Source: Holosporales bacterium
GTDB lineage: Bacteria > Pseudomonadota > Alphaproteobacteria > Caedimonadales > UBA9215
Reading direction: 5' to 3'
NCBI GenBank assembly: GCA_003503995.1
Contig: DOCA01000015.1
Span: 1-14,688 of the forward strand
DNA: 14,688 bases
Under the pieces are notes generated by a model. The model was not told the DNA's origin. It worked only from the letters and a program-made list of their open reading frames with translations, and searched no databases. Below, in pieces: positions 14,188 through 14,688 of this stretch (positions are counted from its first letter, which is position 1; the number at the start of each line of letters is the position of its first letter). Made by a program: the position numbers and the translations under genes.

Positions 14188-14688
14188 TTACAATCGAGCA
14201 ACTCGAGCAAGGGTAAGAACGTTAACCTCAGCAGCTCCTGCTTTTTGAAGAGCTTTTGCACAGGCCTTTACCGTTGCACCAGATGTATAAACATCATCTA
14301 CGATAGTTATTACTTTTTTATTAACAATGCTAGTATTTTTTGACGGGACGACGAATTTTCCAGAAACGTTTTGGTGACGCTCTTCCTTTGTAAGGTAACC
14401 TTGAGTCGGTGTATGAGCTGTACGCTCAAGCCCTTCCAGCAATGCTGGTACCTGGCACACTTTTTCAAGCGCATTAACCAATAAAGCTGCTTGATTGTAT
14501 TGACGCTTTAAAAGGCGCTTCCAATGAAGAGGAACCGGCACAAGATAATCTGTCCGTTCCAAAACATCTCTACCCGCCTTGAAAAGCCATTGTCCAAACG
14601 CAGGTGCCATATGGGTAGCATCCCCATGCTTGAAACGCAAAATAAGGTCTTTACTTTTATCATCGTAGAGCAAAGAAGAAATAGCACA
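14188..14688 (-). CDS. comF: ComF-family phosphoribosyltransferase, 5' end outside window
   Basis: The frame is open to the window edge, so the N-terminus (including any zinc-finger Cys) is missing; the ATG is not in the window. Visible: 'LYDDKSKDLILRFKHGDAT' at the start, 'YLVPVPLHWKRLLKRQYNQAALLVNALEK' in the middle, and the PRPP-binding loop VITIVDDVYTSGATVKAC near the C-terminal end, the standard ComF/GntX layout. ComF relatives act in DNA uptake during competence in some bacteria; in most others the role is unknown. Upstream of grxC on the same strand with a 98-bp gap. Confidence 0.9.
   Translation of the reverse strand, partial: CAISSLLYDDKSKDLILRFKHGDATHMAPAFGQWLFKAGRDVLERTDYLVPVPLHWKRLLKRQYNQAALLVNALEKVCQVPALLEGLERTAHTPTQGYLTKEERHQNVSGKFVVPSKNTSIVNKKVITIVDDVYTSGATVKACAKALQKAGAAEVNVLTLARVARL

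Overview
The window looks like chromosomal DNA from a low-to-moderate-GC alphaproteobacterium. The etfB-etfA pair, a CheY with the alphaproteobacterial variant 'SDWNMEP' around the phospho-Asp next to a CheZ, and a ComF-GrxC neighbourhood all fit that class. The AT-rich composition, very tight gene packing, two EamA/DMT metabolite transporters and a cluster of exported proteins of unknown function suggest a host-associated lineage (Holosporales-like or Rickettsiales-like). That placement is inference. CheY and CheZ imply that the organism has, or had, a chemotaxis-controlled flagellum.

Layout. (1) 5242 down to 18, minus strand: a tightly packed housekeeping operon uvrD - prmA - small exported protein - miaA - GNAT acetyltransferase. 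Junctions are overlaps or gaps of a few bases, apart from a short leader before the exported protein. (2) 5277-6203, plus strand: a divergent DMT transporter, closed by a perfect 14-bp bidirectional terminator. (3) 8790 down to 6271, minus strand: an accessory block of four unrecognised genes: an exported coiled-coil-like protein, a lipoprotein, and two stop-start-overlapping coiled-coil ORFs that may be one gene split by a frameshift. (4) 8791-9135: a 345-bp intergenic region packed with hairpins. It includes two adjacent stem-loops with unrelated stems but the same 13-nt loop, and one of two diverged copies of a terminator-like repeat (the other is at 7311-7361). (5) 11862 down to 9136, minus strand: etfB - etfA - second DMT transporter. 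(6) 12039-13234, plus strand: cheY - cheZ. (7) 14688 down to 13299, minus strand: comF (5' end outside the window), grxC and a small beta-carbonic-anhydrase-like protein.

How they work together. EtfA/EtfB form an electron-transfer flavoprotein that carries electrons from acyl-CoA-type dehydrogenases. CheY/CheZ are the output and reset of chemotaxis. UvrD, PrmA and MiaA serve DNA repair, ribosomal-protein methylation and tRNA modification. No complete new multigene system could be demonstrated. The features that fit no standard explanation are the twin same-loop hairpins, the duplicated terminator repeat and the exported-protein block at 6271-8790. No tRNA, rRNA, CRISPR array or insertion sequence was seen.
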